A DNA stretch of 29,341 bases from Thauera sp. UBA6194 (lineage in GTDB: Bacteria > Pseudomonadota > Gammaproteobacteria > Burkholderiales > Rhodocyclaceae): contig DITC01000036.1 of NCBI GenBank assembly GCA_002422685.1, forward strand, positions 1-29,341, in the 5' to 3' direction. The notes beneath the pieces were generated by a model. That model had not been told where the DNA came from and did not search any database. It saw only the letters and a program-made list of their open reading frames with translations. This document shows, piece by piece, positions 7,506 through 16,000 of the stretch. Both the position numbers and the translations under genes were made by a program. Numbering within the stretch: the first letter of the stretch is position 1; each line of letters begins with the position of its first letter.

Positions 7506-9491
7506 ATGGACACACGCACGAGCGCGTCCGACCACCGTCAGGGCGAAGTGGTGCTGGATACTTTTCCGCGCTATCTGATGCACCACGCGCAGCATCGCCC
7601 GCAGCAGCCGGCGATGCGCGAGAAGGCCTACGGTATCTGGCAGACCTACACCTGGGCGCAGGTGGCCGAAAACGTGCGTGCCATCGCCTGCGGGCTGGCA
7701 CAGCTCGGCTTCAAGCGCGGTGACCGTCTGGCCGTGGTCGGCGACAACCGCCCGCGCCTGTACTGGTCGGTCGCGGCCTGCCAGTGCCTCGGTGGCATCC
7801 CGGTGATGATGTACCAGGACGCTGTGGCGCAGGAGATGGCCTATGTGCTGCAGGACGCCGAGATTCGCTTCGCGGTGGTCGAGGATCAGGAGCAGGTCGA
7901 CAAGATGCTCGAGATCCTGCCCGACGCGCCGATGCTCGAGCACGTGATCTACGACGACCCGCGCGGCATGCGGCACTACACCCAGACCCTGCTCATGGGC
8001 CTGGACGAGCTGCAGGAGATGGGGCGCATCCACGACCGCAACCAGCCCGACTTCCTCGACGGCGAGATGGACAAGGGCGCCTCCGACGACATCTCGATCA
8101 TGCTGTACACCTCGGGCACCACCGGCAAGCCCAAGGGCGTGTGCCAGACCCACGGCGCCTTCATCGCCGCGGCACGCGGCGCGATCCAGTTCGACAAGCT
8201 CACCGACAAGGAGGACATCCTGTCCTACCTGCCGATGGCCTGGGTGGGCGACCACCTGTTCTCGTTCGCGCAGGCCACGGTGGCGGGCTTCACGATCAAC
8301 TGCCCGGAGTCGGGCGAGACCGTGATGAACGACCTGCGCGAGATCGGCCCCACCTATTACTTCGCCCCGCCGCGCGTGTTCGAGAACCTGCTCACCCAGG
8401 TGATGATCCGCATGGAAGACGCCGGTAGCCTCAAGCGCAAGATCTTTCACCACTTCATGGACGTCGCCCGCCGCTGCGGCGCCGACATCCTCGACGGCAA
8501 GCCGGTGTCGGGCGGCGACCGCTTCCAGTACTGGCTGGGCAACCTGCTGGTGTATGGGCCGTTGAAGAACGTGCTCGGCATGAGCCGCATCCGCGTCGCC
8601 TACACCGCGGGCGCCGCGATCGGTCCCGACCTGTTCCGCTTCTACCGCTCGATCGGCATCAACCTCAAGCAGCTCTACGGCCAGACCGAGACCTGCGCCT
8701 ATGTGTGCCTGCAGCCCGACGGCCAGATCAAGCTCGACTCGGTCGGCAAGCCCGCGCCCTTCGTCGAGGTCAAGCTCGCCGACAACGGCGAGATCCTGGT
8801 CAAGGGGCCGATGCTGCTGAAGGCCTACTACAAGCGCCCCGACGCCACCGCCGAGTCGATCAACGCCGAGGGCTACTTCATGACCGGCGACGCGGGCTTC
8901 TTCGACGAGGACGGCCACCTCAAGATCATCGACCGCGCCAAGGACGTCGGCAAGATGGCCGACGGCACGATGTTCGCGCCCAACTACATCGAGAACAAGC
9001 TCAAGTTCTTCCAGCACGTCAAGGAGGCGGTGACCTTCGGCAACGGCAAGGCGTTCGTCACTGCCTTCATCAACATCGACCTCGAGGCCGTGGGCAACTG
9101 GGCCGAGAAGCGCGGGCTGGCGTATTCGGGCTACACCGATCTGGCCCAGCAGGATGCGGTCTATGGCTTGCTGCGCGAGTGCGTCGAGAAGGTCAACGCC
9201 GACCTCGCTGCCGACCCCAACATGAGCGGCTCGCAGATCAAGTACTTCCTGATCCTGCACAAGGAGCTCGACGCCGACGACGGCGAGCTCACCCGCACGC
9301 GCAAGGTGCGGCGCAACTTCATCGCCGAGAAGTACGGGGTGCTGATCGACGCGCTGTTCGAGGGCAAGAAGAGTCAGTACATCGAAACCCAGGTCAAGTA
9401 CGAGGATGGCCGCACCGGCAAGGTCTCGGCCGAGCTGCGCATCGAAGAGGCGAAGACCTTCGCGCCGCAGGCCGGCAAGCAGGCGGCCTGA
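7506..9491 (+). CDS. AMP-forming acyl-CoA synthetase (long-chain type)
   Basis: A 661-residue ANL-superfamily enzyme that activates a carboxylic acid to its CoA thioester via an acyl-adenylate. Visible motifs are the P-loop YTSGTTGKPKG near residue 200, the A5 motif YGQTET near 390, and YFMTGDAGFFDEDG with IIDRAKD near 455-475. The length and C-terminal layout fit the long-chain fatty-acid-CoA ligase (FadD15-like) group rather than the roughly 550-residue benzoate or acetate enzymes, but the substrate cannot be assigned. ATG 7506 is chosen because AAGGAGGAG lies at 7491-7499, 6 bp upstream. It is the first gene of an apparent operon with a Liv-type importer, 11 bp ahead of the first ATPase. 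The 198-bp region upstream contains no gene that I can see. Confidence 0.85.
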   Translation: MDTRTSASDHRQGEVVLDTFPRYLMHHAQHRPQQPAMREKAYGIWQTYTWAQVAENVRAIACGLAQLGFKRGDRLAVVGDNRPRLYWSVAACQCLGGIPVMMYQDAVAQEMAYVLQDAEIRFAVVEDQEQVDKMLEILPDAPMLEHVIYDDPRGMRHYTQTLLMGLDELQEMGRIHDRNQPDFLDGEMDKGASDDISIMLYTSGTTGKPKGVCQTHGAFIAAARGAIQFDKLTDKEDILSYLPMAWVGDHLFSFAQATVAGFTINCPESGETVMNDLREIGPTYYFAPPRVFENLLTQVMIRMEDAGSLKRKIFHHFMDVARRCGADILDGKPVSGGDRFQYWLGNLLVYGPLKNVLGMSRIRVAYTAGAAIGPDLFRFYRSIGINLKQLYGQTETCAYVCLQPDGQIKLDSVGKPAPFVEVKLADNGEILVKGPMLLKAYYKRPDATAESINAEGYFMTGDAGFFDEDGHLKIIDRAKDVGKMADGTMFAPNYIENKLKFFQHVKEAVTFGNGKAFVTAFINIDLEAVGNWAEKRGLAYSGYTDLAQQDAVYGLLRECVEKVNADLAADPNMSGSQIKYFLILHKELDADDGELTRTRKVRRNFIAEKYGVLIDALFEGKKSQYIETQVKYEDGRTGKVSAELRIEEAKTFAPQAGKQAA

Positions 9492-9502
9492 GGAGACCAG
9501 GA

Positions 9503-10333
9503 ATGAACATGACCGACACGAACTCCAGCTCGACCGCCGCCGCCAGCGCGCCGGGCCGTCGCCAGGGCGAGGTGATCCTCGACCTGCAGAACATCTCGCT
9601 GCGCTTCGGCGGCGTGAAGGCGCTCACCGACATCAGCTTCAACATCCGCGAGCACGAGGTGCGCGCCATCATCGGCCCCAACGGCGCGGGCAAGAGCTCG
9701 ATGCTCAACGTGATCAACGGCGTTTACCACCCGCAGGAAGGCCGGATCATGTTCCGTGGCGAGGAGCGCAAGAAGATGGAGCCGCACGTTGCGGCCCAGC
9801 AGGGCATCGCGCGCACCTTCCAGAACATCGCGCTGTTCAAGGGCATGAGCGTGCTCGACAACATCATGACCGGGCGCAACCTGCGCATGAAGTGCAACAT
9901 CTTCCAGCAGGCGCTGTGGCTGGGCCCGGCGCTGCGCGAGGAGATCGCCCACCGCGAGAAGGTCGAGGAGATCGTCGACTTCCTCGAGATCCAGCACATC
10001 CGCAAGACCCCGGTGGGCGCGCTGCCCTACGGCCTGCAAAAGCGCGTCGACCTCGGCCGCGCGCTGGCGATGGAGCCGCAGATCCTGCTGCTCGACGAGC
10101 CGATGGCGGGCATGAACGTCGAGGAGAAGCAGGACATGTGCCGCTTCATCCTCGACATCAGCGACCAGTTCGGCACCACGATCGTGCTCATCGAGCACGA
10201 CATGGGCGTGGTCATGGACATCTCCGACCGCGTGGTGGTGCTCGACTACGGCAAGAAGATCGGTGACGGCACGCCGCACGAGGTGCGCAACAACCAGGAC
10301 GTCATCAATGCCTATCTCGGCAGCGGCCACTGA
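9503..10333 (+). CDS. Branched-chain-type ABC importer, ATP-binding protein (LivG-like)
   Basis: A 276-residue cytoplasmic ATPase subunit. Walker A (GPNGAGKSS) is near residue 60, the signature is the LivG-type variant LPYGLQKRVDLGRAL near 173, Walker B (ILLLDEPMAGM) is near 195, and the switch histidine is in IEHDMGVVM near 231. It has a short Ser/Ala-rich N-terminal extension before the domain. The start at ATG 9503 follows AGGAGA at 9491-9496. It belongs to the HAAT (hydrophobic amino acid) importer family, whose relatives also carry aromatic and other carboxylic acids. It is packed between the acyl-CoA synthetase and the first permease. Confidence 0.9.
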   Translation: MNMTDTNSSSTAAASAPGRRQGEVILDLQNISLRFGGVKALTDISFNIREHEVRAIIGPNGAGKSSMLNVINGVYHPQEGRIMFRGEERKKMEPHVAAQQGIARTFQNIALFKGMSVLDNIMTGRNLRMKCNIFQQALWLGPALREEIAHREKVEEIVDFLEIQHIRKTPVGALPYGLQKRVDLGRALAMEPQILLLDEPMAGMNVEEKQDMCRFILDISDQFGTTIVLIEHDMGVVMDISDRVVVLDYGKKIGDGTPHEVRNNQDVINAYLGSGH

Positions 10334-10344
10334 GGGAGCAGGAC

Positions 10345-11274
10345 ATGGGATTCTTTATCGAAACGATGCTGGGTGGCCTGATGACCGGCATGCTCTATGC
10401 GCTGGTCGCGCTGGGCTTCGTGCTCATCTTCAAGGCCTCCGGGGTGTTCAACTTCGCCCAGGGTGCGATGGTGCTGGTCGCCGCGCTGGCGATGGCGCGC
10501 TTTTCCGAGTGGTCGAACGCGGCGCTGGGCGGCGACAGCCTGTTCCTGGCCAACGTGATCGGCATCATCGGTGCCGGCGCGGTGATGTTCCTGGTGGCCT
10601 GGGCGGTGGAGCGCTTCGTGCTGCGCAAGCTGGTGAACCAGGAAGGCGCCACCCTGCTGATGGTGACGCTGGGCATCGCCTATGTGCTCGAGGGCCTGGG
10701 GCAGACCTTCTTCGGCAGCGAGATCTACTCGATCAACGTCGGCATGCCGAAGGACCCGGTGATCATGTTCGAGGGCCTCATCGAAGGCGGCGTCATGATC
10801 AACAAGGAAGACTTCATCGCCGCCGCGCTCGCTGCGGTGCTGGTGGGCGGGCTCACCCTGTTCTTCCAGAAGACCGCGATCGGCCGCGCGCTGCGCGCGG
10901 TGGCCGACGACCACCAGGCGGCGCAGTCGGTGGGTATCCCGCTCAACAAGACCTGGGTGATCGTGTGGTGCGTGGCCGGCCTGGTCGCGCTGGTGGCCGG
11001 CATCATCTGGGGCTCGAAGATGGGCGTGCAGTTCTCGCTCGTGACCGTGGCGCTGCGCGCGCTGCCGGTGGTGATCCTCGGCGGCCTGACCTCGGTGCCG
11101 GGCGCCATCGTCGGCGGCCTGATCATCGGCGTCGGCGAGAAGCTCTCCGAGGTCTATCTCGGACCCTTCGTGGGCGGCGGCATCGAGATCTGGTTCGCCT
11201 ATGTGATGGCCCTGATCGTGCTGCTGTTCCGGCCGCAGGGATTGTTCGGCGAAAAGATCATCAACCGCGTCTGA
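10345..11274 (+). CDS. Branched-chain-type ABC importer permease (LivH-like)
   Basis: A 309-residue, strongly hydrophobic inner-membrane protein with about eight helices. The N-terminus (GLMTGMLYALVALGFVLIFK, then GVFNFAQGAMV) is the typical LivH opening, and GRALRAVADDHQAAQSVGI is the cytoplasmic loop that contacts the ATPase. The start at ATG 10345 has GGAG about 8 bp upstream, and the gene lies 11 bp after the LivG-like gene. It pairs with the LivM-like permease downstream. Confidence 0.9.
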   Translation: MGFFIETMLGGLMTGMLYALVALGFVLIFKASGVFNFAQGAMVLVAALAMARFSEWSNAALGGDSLFLANVIGIIGAGAVMFLVAWAVERFVLRKLVNQEGATLLMVTLGIAYVLEGLGQTFFGSEIYSINVGMPKDPVIMFEGLIEGGVMINKEDFIAAALAAVLVGGLTLFFQKTAIGRALRAVADDHQAAQSVGIPLNKTWVIVWCVAGLVALVAGIIWGSKMGVQFSLVTVALRALPVVILGGLTSVPGAIVGGLIIGVGEKLSEVYLGPFVGGGIEIWFAYVMALIVLLFRPQGLFGEKIINRV

Positions 11275-11289
11275 CCGGGAGACAACACA

Positions 11290-12366
11290 GTGTTCTATCG
11301 TGAAAACGGCCAGTTCAAGACGAGCTACGCGGCCGACCAAGAGATCTTCACCATCACCCAGGACAAGTGGTTCGTCTGGGGGCTGATCGCCTTCGCGGCG
11401 CTCGCCGTACCGATGCTGGTCGACGAGTACATGTTCCGCGCCATCCTGATCCCCTTCCTGGTGCTGTCGCTGGCCGCGCTCGGGGTGAATCTGCTCGTGG
11501 GCTACTGCGGCCAGATCACCCTCGGGGCGGGGGCCTTCATGGCCATCGGCGCCTACGCCGCGTACAACTTCATGGTGCGCATCGACGGCATGCCGCTGAT
11601 CGTCGCGATGCTGCTCGGCGGGGTGTCCGCGGCGGCCTTCGGCATCGTGTTCGGCATCCCGAGTCTGCGCGTGCGTGGTCTGTACCTCGCGGTGGCGACG
11701 CTGGCCGCGCAGTTCCTGTGCGACTGGGCTTTCCTGCGCATCGGCTGGTTCACCAACAACTCGAGCTCGGGCTCGGTGTCGGTGGCCAAGCTCGAGGTGC
11801 TGGGCTGGATCATCGACTCGCCGGTGGAGAAGTACCTCTTCTGTCTGGCCTTCGTGGTGCTCTTCGCCTTCATCGCCAAGAACCTCACTCGTGCCGCGAT
11901 CGGCCGCCAGTGGATGGCGATCCGCGACATGGACGTGGCCGCCGAAGTCATCGGTATCCGCCCGATGTTCGCCAAGCTGTCGGCGTTCGCGGTGAGCTCC
12001 TTCTTCGTCGGCGTGGCCGGCGCGCTGTGGGGCTTCGTGCACCTGGGCTCGTGGGAGCCGGCGGCGTTCTCGGTCGATCGCTCCTTCCAGCTGCTGTTCA
12101 TGGTCATCATCGGCGGCATGGGCTCGGTCATGGGCAGCTTCTTCGGCGCCGCCTTCATCGTGATCCTGCCGATCTTCCTGAACCAGTTCCTGCCCTTCCT
12201 CGGCAGCCTTTTCGGGGTCACGGTGTCGACCGCCGGGGTCTCGCACGCCGAGTTCATCATCTTCGGTTCGCTGATCATCTTCTTCCTGATCGTCGAACCC
12301 CATGGCCTCGCCCGTCTGTGGTCGATCGCCAAGCAGAAACTGCGTCTGTGGCCGTTCCCGCACTGA
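11290..12366 (+). CDS. Branched-chain-type ABC importer permease (LivM-like)
   Basis: A 358-residue multi-helix inner-membrane protein. The segment LLVGYCGQITLGAGAFMAIG near residues 69-88 is the characteristic LivM motif, and GRQWMAIRDMDVAAEVIGI near residue 205 is the ATPase-coupling loop. The start is GTG 11290, with GGGAGA about 7 bp upstream at 11278-11283. It is the second permease subunit, 15 bp after the first. Confidence 0.9.
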   Translation: MFYRENGQFKTSYAADQEIFTITQDKWFVWGLIAFAALAVPMLVDEYMFRAILIPFLVLSLAALGVNLLVGYCGQITLGAGAFMAIGAYAAYNFMVRIDGMPLIVAMLLGGVSAAAFGIVFGIPSLRVRGLYLAVATLAAQFLCDWAFLRIGWFTNNSSSGSVSVAKLEVLGWIIDSPVEKYLFCLAFVVLFAFIAKNLTRAAIGRQWMAIRDMDVAAEVIGIRPMFAKLSAFAVSSFFVGVAGALWGFVHLGSWEPAAFSVDRSFQLLFMVIIGGMGSVMGSFFGAAFIVILPIFLNQFLPFLGSLFGVTVSTAGVSHAEFIIFGSLIIFFLIVEPHGLARLWSIAKQKLRLWPFPH

Positions 12367-12417
12367 TGCAGCGCCATTTCCCGCAGTGCCCATGAAGCAA
12401 ATAAAAGGAGGAGACTC

Positions 12418-13749
12418 ATGAAATTCCGCACCCTGGCCCTCGCGGCCGCCATCGCCTCGGTGGGCCTGTCGTCCGCCGCGTTCTCCACTGCTGCGCAAGC
12501 TCAGGCGCAGGAGCAGTTCTTCCCGGTGCTGGTGTATCGCACCGGCGCCTACGCCGCCAACGGCAACCCGTGGGCCAACGGCTACGTCGATTACCTCAAG
12601 CTGGTCAACGCCCAGGGCGGCATCAACGGCGTCCAGCTGTCTTACGAGGAATGCGAGTTCGGCTACGCCACCGACCGCGGCGTCGAGTGCTACGAGCGTC
12701 TGAAGGGCAAGAACGCCACGCTGTTCCAGAGCCTCTCGACCGGCGTCACCTTCGCCCTCACCGAGAAGGCCACGGTCGACAAGATCCCGCTCGTCACCGC
12801 CGGCTACGGCCGCAGCGAGTCGCAGGACGGCACCGTGTTCACCTGGAACTTCCCGCTGCTGGGCTCGTACTGGGTGGGTGCTGACGTCGCCATCCAGCAC
12901 ATCGGCAAACAGATGGGCGGGCTGGACAAGCTCAAGGGCAAGAAGATCGCCCTCGTCTATCACGACAGCCCCTTCGGCAAGGAGCCGATTCCGCTGCTCG
13001 AGAAACGCGCCGAAATGCACGGCTTCCAGCTGCAGCTGCTGCCGGTCGCCCATCCGGGCGTCGAGCAGAAGGCGACCTGGCTGCAGATCCGCCGCGAGCG
13101 TCCGGACCACGTGCTGCTGTGGGGCTGGGGCGTGATGAACTCGACCGCGATCAAGGAAGCCCAGGCGACCGGCTATCCGCGCGAGAAGATGCTCGGCATC
13201 TGGTGGGCGGGCGCTGAACCCGACGTGAAGGACGTCGGCGCGGGCGCGAAGGGCTACAGCGCGCTGACCCTGCAGCATGGCGCCGAACCCGACAGCAAGG
13301 TGGTCAAGGACATGCTGGCGATGGTGCATGACAAGGGCCAGGGCACGGGGCCGAAGGACGAGGTCGGCTCGGTGCTCTACATGCGCGGTCTGATCTCGGC
13401 GATGCTGGGTGTCGAGGGCGTGCGCCAGGCGCAGGAGCGCTATGGCAAGGGCCAGGTCATGACCGGCGAGCAGGTGCGCTGGGGCCTCGAGAACATCAAC
13501 CTCGACCAGGGCAAGCTCGATGCCATGGGCTTTGCCGGCGTGATGCGTCCGGTGCAGACCTCCTGCACCGACCACATGGGGTCGTCGTGGGTGCGCATCC
13601 ACTCCTGGACCGGCAGCAAGTGGGAGTTCAGCTCCGACTGGTACCAGGCCGACGACAAGGTGCTGCGCCCGATGGTGCTCGATGCCGCGTCCAAGTACGC
13701 GGAAGAGAAGGGCATCCAGCGTCGTACCGCGGAGCAGTGCGCGCAGTAA
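12418..13749 (+). CDS. ABC importer periplasmic substrate-binding protein (LivK-like)
   Basis: A 443-residue protein with a signal peptide ending near residue 30 (FSTAAQAQA). The mature sequence is of the type I periplasmic-binding fold used by Liv-type importers: YVDYLKLVNAQGGINGVQL near residues 55-75 and KIALVYHDSPFGKEPIP near 178-195. A strong ribosome site (AAGGAGGAG, 12405-12413) precedes ATG 12418, consistent with the high level needed for a binding protein. Its length exceeds LivK (about 370 residues), and the ligand is unknown; the flanking CoA ligases suggest an organic acid. A hairpin follows the gene. Confidence 0.9.
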   Translation: MKFRTLALAAAIASVGLSSAAFSTAAQAQAQEQFFPVLVYRTGAYAANGNPWANGYVDYLKLVNAQGGINGVQLSYEECEFGYATDRGVECYERLKGKNATLFQSLSTGVTFALTEKATVDKIPLVTAGYGRSESQDGTVFTWNFPLLGSYWVGADVAIQHIGKQMGGLDKLKGKKIALVYHDSPFGKEPIPLLEKRAEMHGFQLQLLPVAHPGVEQKATWLQIRRERPDHVLLWGWGVMNSTAIKEAQATGYPREKMLGIWWAGAEPDVKDVGAGAKGYSALTLQHGAEPDSKVVKDMLAMVHDKGQGTGPKDEVGSVLYMRGLISAMLGVEGVRQAQERYGKGQVMTGEQVRWGLENINLDQGKLDAMGFAGVMRPVQTSCTDHMGSSWVRIHSWTGSKWEFSSDWYQADDKVLRPMVLDAASKYAEEKGIQRRTAEQCAQ

Positions 13750-13770
13750 GTTGAAACTGAGTTGAAACGA

Positions 13771-13801
13771 GCCTCCGCGCCATGCGGTGCGGAGGCCTTT
13801 T
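13771..13801 (+). terminator. Intra-operon hairpin with T run after the binding-protein gene
   Basis: GCCTCCGC at 13771-13778 pairs with GCGGAGGC at 13789-13796 around a 10-nt loop, followed by CTTTT at 13797-13801. It lies between the binding-protein stop and the second ATPase start. It is likely a partial terminator or 3'-end stabiliser that lets the binding protein be made in excess over downstream genes. Confidence 0.6.
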
Positions 13802-13814
13802 CCTGGAATCGAAC

Positions 13815-14630
13815 ATGAACGCTCCCAACCCGGCTTTCCTCAGCGTCAACAACATCGAGGTCATCTACAACCACGTCATCCTGGTGCTGAAGGGCGTTTC
13901 GCTGTCGGTGCAGGAGGGCAGCATCGTCGCGCTCCTGGGCGGCAACGGTGCCGGCAAGACGACCACCTTGCGTGCGGTGAGCAACCTGCTCCAGGGCGAG
14001 CGCGGCGAGGTCACGAAGGGCTCGGTCGAGTACCGCGGCGAGCGCGTCGAGGCGATGACGCCGGCCGATCTGGTCAAGCGCGGCGTGGTGCAGGTGATGG
14101 AGGGCCGGCACTGCTTCGGCCACCTGACCATCGAGGAGAATCTGCGCACCGGCGCCTATACCCGTACCGACGGCAAGGCCGCGGTCGAGGAGACGCTGGA
14201 GAAGGTCTACAACTATTTCCCGCGCCTGAAGACGCGCCGCACCAGCCAGGCCGCCTACACCTCGGGCGGCGAACAGCAGATGTGTGCGATCGGGCGCGCA
14301 ATCATGGCCAAGCCCAAGCTGGTCCTGCTCGACGAGCCCTCGATGGGCCTCGCGCCGCTGATCGTCGAAGAGGTGTTCGAGATCGTCAAGGATCTGAACA
14401 CGAAGGAAAAGGTGAGCTTCCTGCTCGCCGAACAGAACACCATGGTCGCGCTGCGCTATGCCGACTTCGGCTACATCATGGAGAACGGCCGCATCGTCAT
14501 GGAAGGCGCCGCGAGCGAACTGTCGAGCAACGAGGACGTCAAGGAGTTCTACCTCGGCCTCTCGGGCGAGGGACGCAAGAGCTTCCGCGACATCAAGCAC
14601 TATCGCCGCCGCAAGCGCTGGCTGAGTTGA
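13815..14630 (+). CDS. Branched-chain-type ABC importer, second ATP-binding protein (LivF-like)
   Basis: A 271-residue ATPase with Walker A (GGNGAGKTT) near residue 42, signature TSGGEQQMCAIGRAI near 147 and Walker B (VLLDEPSMGL) near 170. The LLAEQN switch segment has Gln in place of the usual His, as in many LivF proteins. I prefer ATG 13815 over the in-frame ATG 13782, because the latter lies inside the upstream hairpin. Its separation from the rest of the transporter by a hairpin may give a different expression level. It completes a five-subunit importer. Confidence 0.9.
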   Translation: MNAPNPAFLSVNNIEVIYNHVILVLKGVSLSVQEGSIVALLGGNGAGKTTTLRAVSNLLQGERGEVTKGSVEYRGERVEAMTPADLVKRGVVQVMEGRHCFGHLTIEENLRTGAYTRTDGKAAVEETLEKVYNYFPRLKTRRTSQAAYTSGGEQQMCAIGRAIMAKPKLVLLDEPSMGLAPLIVEEVFEIVKDLNTKEKVSFLLAEQNTMVALRYADFGYIMENGRIVMEGAASELSSNEDVKEFYLGLSGEGRKSFRDIKHYRRRKRWLS

Positions 14631-14682
14631 GCGCAGGGCACTGAAGCGGGACCGAACAGCAACATCGCACAGAGGGGCCGAG

Positions 14683-15918
14683 ATGAATTTCCACGACACG
14701 CGCGAGACCCGCGATCCCGAGGCGCGCGAACGCGAGCTGATGGTGCGCCTGCCGGCGCAGATCGCCCACGCCCGCGCCGCCGCGCCCGCGCTGGGGCGGC
14801 TGCTCGCCGACGTCGATCCGGATTCGGTCACCAGCCGCGAGGCGCTCGCCACGCTGCCGGTGACACGCAAGTCCGAACTGCTCGAGCTGCAGAAGGCGGC
14901 ACGCCCCTTCGGCGGCTTCTCGGCGGTGGGCTGGGGCGCGGCGTGCCGGCGGGTGTTCGCCTCGCCCGGCCCGCTCTACGAACCCGAAGGGGCGCGCCCC
15001 GACTACTATCGCCTGGCGCGCGCGCTGTTCGCCGCGGGCTTCCGTGCCGGCGACCTGGTGCACAACACCTTCTCGTACCACTTCACCCCCGCCGGCTCGA
15101 TGATGGAGACCGCCGCGCACGCGCTCGGCTGCACCGTCTTCCCCGCCGGCGTCGGCCAGACCGAGCAGCAGCTCGCGGCGATCGCCGACCTGCAGCCCAA
15201 CGCCTACGTCGGCACGCCGTCCTTCCTGCGCATCCTGCTCGACAAGGCCGACGAGCTCGGCGTGACCGTATCCTTCACCAAGGCCTTCGTCTCCGGCGAG
15301 GCCTTTCCGCCCAGCATGCGCGAGGCCTTCGCCGCGCGCGGCATCGCCGCCTACCAGGCCTACGCCACCGCCGACATCGGCCTCATCGCCTACGAGACCC
15401 CGGCGCGCGAGGGCATGGTGGTGGACGAGGACGTGCTGCTCGAGATCGTCCGCCCCGGCACCGGCGACCCGGTGGCGCCGGGCGAGGTGGGCGAGGTGGT
15501 GGTGACCACCTTCAACCCGGACTATCCGCTGATCCGCTTCGGTACCGGCGATCTGTCGGCGGTGCTGCCCGGCGCCTCGCCCTGCGGGCGCACCAACGTG
15601 CGCATCAAGGGCTGGATGGGGCGGGCCGACCAGACCACCAAGGTCAAGGGCATGTTCGTGCATCCCGGACAGGTCGCGCAGGTGGTGCGCCGCCACCCCG
15701 AGATCACCCGCGCCCGCCTGGTGGTGGATAATCCCGAGCTCAACGACCGCATGACGCTGATGTGCGAGGTGGCCGGTGGCGGCAGCGAGGCGCTGGCTGG
15801 CGCCGTCGCGGCCAGCATCCGCGAGCTGACCAAGCTGCGCGGCGAGGTCGCCTTCCTGCCGGCCGGCGCGCTCGCCAACGACGGCAAGGTCATCGACGAC
15901 GTGCGGGTTTATCGATAA
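14683..15918 (+). CDS. Phenylacetate-CoA ligase (PaaK)-like protein with altered P-loop
   Basis: A 411-residue member of the PaaK branch of the ANL superfamily. Conserved elements are AYATADIGLIAYE near residue 228, RFGTGDLS near 286, GRADQTTKVKGMFVHP near 312-330, and a C-terminal NDGKVIDDVRVYR whose Lys matches the adenylation lysine of PaaK. The ATP-binding P-loop, normally SSGTTGKPT, is replaced by FASPGPLYEPEG near residue 90. The protein is also somewhat shorter than PaaK (about 430-440). It may use a different substrate-binding mode or may not be a true ligase. It lies 52 bp after the importer's second ATPase, with AGAGGGG as the ribosome site. The substrate (aryl acetate or other acid) cannot be read from the sequence. 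Confidence 0.8.
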   Translation: MNFHDTRETRDPEARERELMVRLPAQIAHARAAAPALGRLLADVDPDSVTSREALATLPVTRKSELLELQKAARPFGGFSAVGWGAACRRVFASPGPLYEPEGARPDYYRLARALFAAGFRAGDLVHNTFSYHFTPAGSMMETAAHALGCTVFPAGVGQTEQQLAAIADLQPNAYVGTPSFLRILLDKADELGVTVSFTKAFVSGEAFPPSMREAFAARGIAAYQAYATADIGLIAYETPAREGMVVDEDVLLEIVRPGTGDPVAPGEVGEVVVTTFNPDYPLIRFGTGDLSAVLPGASPCGRTNVRIKGWMGRADQTTKVKGMFVHPGQVAQVVRRHPEITRARLVVDNPELNDRMTLMCEVAGGGSEALAGAVAASIRELTKLRGEVAFLPAGALANDGKVIDDVRVYR

Positions 15919-16000
15919 GCATCGCCGGCGCGCGTGCGCTGGCGGGGCGCCGGCCACAAGCGGGGCGCACCACCGGCGCGCGCCCCGTATCGGAGAATCC

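Noticed and set aside
10312..13602. A 1096-codon open frame on the minus strand
   Set aside because: It lies antisense to four clearly identified importer genes and has shadow-type composition with repeated His/Asp/Arg runs.
15961..15987. A hairpin between the PaaK-like and racemase-like genes
   Set aside because: The 8-bp GC stem has no T tract and such stems are common by chance in this GC-rich sequence.
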